DNA of 6,619 nucleotides from Crenothrix polyspora (GTDB lineage Bacteria; Pseudomonadota; Gammaproteobacteria; Methylococcales; Methylomonadaceae), in assembly GCA_945903675.1 (NCBI GenBank), contig CAMDOP010000180.1:1-6619 (forward strand), in the 5' to 3' direction. Shown in pieces: positions 4,074 to 6,619 of the stretch. The notes below the pieces were generated by a model. It saw only the letters and a list, made by a program, of their open reading frames with translations, searched no databases and was not told the DNA's origin. Made by a program: the position numbers and the translations under genes. Within the stretch, counting starts at the first letter, position 1. Every line of letters starts with the position of its first letter.

Positions 4074-6569
4074 TCATTGCGATAATGAATAAAGTTTTGC
4101 TCCACTTGGCTCACGTGTAATTAACAACAGCTTGGCTAATACCATCTCATCAAGTGTTTCGCGAATCTTATCTGATTTGTTACCCGTTATTTCTTTGAAA
4201 GGTTGAGTGCTAACTTTTGAAGTGATAATTCTTCTTTCACTCCTAGGTCTTGAATCCCTCTCAAACAGACTTAATATAGAGGTGAATTCAGCACGTGTTC
4301 CGATAATGTCTTTAGCCATACAAAGTTTCAAATTAGCTTCTAACAAATCATTTGCTATATCGATAGAGGCTATAATTGTAGGCAGTGGTATAGTTTCAAC
4401 AATATAATACCCGCCATCTAATAAAAATAGATTCGCAGCGATTTTCATTATTTGCATATTAACTTTAGAGGCGGCACCTCGCATTGAAATATGTGAGTAC
4501 TTACCTCCATCAGCTAAATGTTTTTCTATTTTATTTCGGTACGAATTAATCAAATTATGCCCTTCATTACAAATCGTAATCTCGTCTAATTTAGTCAATG
4601 ATTCGGGCTTTTCAAGTATATTTTTCACAAATCCGCAGGCTTTTTCATAGTCGTCTAAAACATTATTATCGTTGGATGAGTAAATAGTTTTCATATGATC
4701 ACGAGTACCGAGCGCATGATTTTCAGTTAGTTTTAGGAACCGTTCAGCTAAGCCTGTTCCATTACTTGCGTTATACAATGTTTCTATTGATCCGTATTGA
4801 GCAAAGCAACAAATACCCCCGATAACTGGTCCTACATAGCCTTCTCTTGTAACCCTAGTTGTTGCGACATAACCACCATCAAACCCATTTAATACAATGT
4901 CATTATTATTTGCACCAGTGTTATAACTGTTGCCAAGCAATGAGTTAAACAACCCTTGCTCTGACGATGCTGCACTAAAATAACCAAAAGAAGTTACCAA
5001 AGTCTTTTCTAATCCTTCGGGAGTAGCATTTGTGATAAACAAAGTTAATCTTTTTCTAATAGCCGTTAAATCTGCTATTTCTTCTTTTATAGCATCAGTC
5101 TTATTTGATGACCTTTCTAAATCCAATAACCTAGAAGATATATCCTCTCTGCATGTTTTTAATTGATCTTCAAAAGGCTGTTGAAAGTAATCAAGGCAGC
5201 GTGATTTCCCTGTGCCGGAGGGTTGTTCTAACACCGAATACAACCCTATTGGCAATGCTTTCCCATTCTGATAAGACACATAGGATTGACGACCAGCTAC
5301 GCTACTAAAAATAGATAGCCCTGCAATTAATACAGTACTCTCAGGTAGATTTGTTTCATTAGCAACATAACGACACATCTTTTTAAACATGCAGTCATCA
5401 GCTAAGTGCTTCAACAAATCAACATTCTGATACCCGTTTGCGTTATCTAAAACATCATTATGAGTGGACGCATTGAAATCTGTAACACTACCTTGCTCTG
5501 CTTTGGCTTCCATATACAACATTTGATTATGCTTGGTAATATCGGCATTCCAATTTAAAGCTCTATTCATTTCACCATCACACTCAAGTAACAGCATACA
5601 ATCAAACGCATCATGAGAAGAGCCATTATTCAATACGTCACCGCCATGCGAATATATACGATCTTTACCATCTTTCATCTTTTTACATAAAGTGACACCC
5701 GGCGTATTTGAGCAAGAGTTTGGCCTCTGATATCGCGCACCTACCAACACATAACCGTTACGGAGCAGAACATCATGAACCGTAACAGCTTGGTTAAACT
5801 CTGCTATTGGGTCACGCTTACAATCAGCAGTATAACTATCTGTTCTTTCAACTAATACAGGCTCTTCTGCAGCAGGTTGTGTTGATAACCAGTCGGCATG
5901 AATCTGCTCAACATCTAACATTGCTCCTTCTTCAACAATGAACTTATGCAACTCAAGCCGCGCTGAATCTGGAACTCTTGGTAAATACCATGCTTGCGCC
6001 CAAGTCTTATTCTCAGGCACAGGCGCAAGCATAACTCCTGCTTTATGAAGTTGATTAAACAAATACTCTAACAGTGCGGGAAGTTGTTCAGGTGTATAGG
6101 TACAAAAAATATATACTCTATATTTATGATAATTAGCGCCATACAAACCACCACTATCTATCCCTTTGGCATCCAACTCTTCTTTAGTCGCACCATTACT
6201 ATGACTACTGCTAATAATATGACTAATTCCCAGACCATCAGGACCTAATGCCCGGCTCACATCTCTTGGGTCAGGAGCACCACTTACAACCTCACCATTT
6301 TCATCAATACGACTATCGCCATCTATAATCAATAGGTAAGCTATTTTCTCAGTACCCGCGTTAGTTCGTTCAGTACCGGCACACCTCACTAGATAAGGAC
6401 CATCTTTAGTCCCTATGGTTGCAGTTAAAAGTGTAAGTCTAAATTCTTCATGTGAAGGGCTCCAAGCTTTTAAAGTGGTGTTGGAAATGCTGCCATAATT
6501 AATCCCTATCTCAACTATAGATGCTGAATCTAAGACTTGATTAAATGATATGCCACATAATTTATCCAT
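4074..6569 (-). CDS. primase-like/DUF3987 helicase replication protein
   Basis: This 831-aa multidomain replication protein of a mobile element has four parts. (1) The N-terminal part (about 55-210) resembles an archaeo-eukaryotic-primase-like domain, with LLIIDGDSR (D83, D85), SSSHSN (S121-H123) and KYRVYI (149-154). (2) A primase-C-terminal-like linker (about 255-340) has GYVLVGARYQRP, IYSHGGDVL and SHDAFDCMLLL. (3) A DUF3987 ATPase domain (about 385-620) has a P-loop in EQPSGTGKS (K455, S456), TNATPEGLEKTL, the acidic SSEQG (E537) and GTGLAERFL (R610, a possible arginine finger). (4) The C-terminus (about 755-830) looks like a winged helix. The first P-loop position is Gln, not Gly/Ala. 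GGGAGG lies 8 nt before the ATG. It probably initiates or drives replication from the adjacent iteron array. Primase activity is not certain, since the third catalytic motif is not obvious to me. Confidence 0.88.
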   Translation of the reverse strand: MDKLCGISFNQVLDSASIVEIGINYGSISNTTLKAWSPSHEEFRLTLLTATIGTKDGPYLVRCAGTERTNAGTEKIAYLLIIDGDSRIDENGEVVSGAPDPRDVSRALGPDGLGISHIISSSHSNGATKEELDAKGIDSGGLYGANYHKYRVYIFCTYTPEQLPALLEYLFNQLHKAGVMLAPVPENKTWAQAWYLPRVPDSARLELHKFIVEEGAMLDVEQIHADWLSTQPAAEEPVLVERTDSYTADCKRDPIAEFNQAVTVHDVLLRNGYVLVGARYQRPNSCSNTPGVTLCKKMKDGKDRIYSHGGDVLNNGSSHDAFDCMLLLECDGEMNRALNWNADITKHNQMLYMEAKAEQGSVTDFNASTHNDVLDNANGYQNVDLLKHLADDCMFKKMCRYVANETNLPESTVLIAGLSIFSSVAGRQSYVSYQNGKALPIGLYSVLEQPSGTGKSRCLDYFQQPFEDQLKTCREDISSRLLDLERSSNKTDAIKEEIADLTAIRKRLTLFITNATPEGLEKTLVTSFGYFSAASSEQGLFNSLLGNSYNTGANNNDIVLNGFDGGYVATTRVTREGYVGPVIGGICCFAQYGSIETLYNASNGTGLAERFLKLTENHALGTRDHMKTIYSSNDNNVLDDYEKACGFVKNILEKPESLTKLDEITICNEGHNLINSYRNKIEKHLADGGKYSHISMRGAASKVNMQIMKIAANLFLLDGGYYIVETIPLPTIIASIDIANDLLEANLKLCMAKDIIGTRAEFTSILSLFERDSRPRSERRIITSKVSTQPFKEITGNKSDKIRETLDEMVLAKLLLITREPSGAKLYSLSQ

Positions 6570-6619
6570 GATTTAAGCCTCCCAAGATATAGGCTTGAGA
6601 TTTTTCTTGAATTTCTTGC
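6562..6619 (-). CDS. possible 3' end of an upstream minus-strand gene (partial)
   Basis: Only about 50 nt remain upstream of the rep start. One minus-strand frame stays open from the edge and ends at TAA (complement of 6562-6564), overlapping the rep start as ATGGATAA; its tail reads QEIQEKSQAYILGGLNHG. A second frame ends at TAA (complement of 6573-6575) with tail KKFKKNLKPISWEA. Either could be the end of a co-transcribed gene, since elements of this type often carry a small regulator there. Too little sequence is present to choose or to name it. Confidence 0.25.
   Translation of the reverse strand, partial: QEIQEKSQAYILGGLNHG
6578..6583 (-). promoter_or_regulatory. strong ribosome binding site of the replication gene
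   Basis: The minus strand reads GGGAGG here, 8 nt before the ATG at 6569. This is the best Shine-Dalgarno in the window and supports that start, together with an in-frame stop just upstream (TAA, complement of 6573-6575). Confidence 0.75.

Noticed and set aside
3771..4120. Reading frames on both strands (70 and 99 codons) across the heptamer array
   Set aside because: They exist only because the repeat array lacks stops; the repeats are non-codon-spaced and palindromic, and one frame runs antisense into the rep gene.
4207..4407. 66-codon plus-strand frame inside the rep gene
   Set aside because: It is antisense to the conserved C-terminal part of the replication protein and has no independent support.

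Overview
The window looks like an accessory region of a fairly AT-rich Gram-negative, probably a gammaproteobacterium (a marine or Vibrionales/Alteromonadales-type host would fit, but the sequence does not fix a genus). Support for this comes from Sec signal peptides, a DUF2167 envelope protein, good Shine-Dalgarno sequences, and a primase/helicase-type replication gene of the kind carried by phage satellites, integrative elements and plasmids. No integrase, capsid gene, tRNA or rRNA is visible.

Left part (1-2917, + strand). The tail of an unidentified gene (1-81) is followed by a secreted six-cysteine protein of unknown family (171-872). After a 97-nt gap with a credible sigma70-like promoter comes a tight three-gene operon (970-2917): a DUF2167 membrane-anchored protein, a three-TM protein of unknown function, and a small protein with an N-terminal membrane anchor and a C-terminal J domain (HPD motif). 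Both junctions are ATGA stop/start overlaps, so the three products are probably made together. A working model is a membrane complex that faces the periplasm through DUF2167 and recruits cytoplasmic DnaK through the J domain. Its purpose is unknown, and parts of it are much more AT-rich than the replication side.

Middle part (2985-4073). A short minus-strand gene encodes a Cys/His HGGxSTG-like phage or mobile-element protein, whose better start is 3368 rather than a TTG further upstream. About 700 bp of non-coding DNA follow, and they are unusually structured: overlapping mutually exclusive stems (3586-3616), a 22-bp hairpin with one mismatch (3651-3706), and then a dense array of ten exact CCAGACA/TGTCTGG heptamers (3811-4071) arranged as nested inverted repeats around a central CCAAGCTTGG palindrome, with AT-rich stretches between.

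Right part (4074-6569, - strand). An 831-aa replication protein has a primase-like N-terminal domain (DGD, SSH), a primase-C-terminal-like linker, a DUF3987 ATPase/helicase-like domain with a SGTGKS P-loop, and a winged-helix-like C-terminus. Its stop codon lies 3 nt from the last heptamer. The simplest reading is a rep gene with its replication origin immediately downstream. A few codons of another minus-strand gene may run off the right edge.

The main candidates for new biology are the nested dyad origin and the DUF2167/TM/J-domain operon. The operon may be cargo of the same element, but its membership is not proven by this window.
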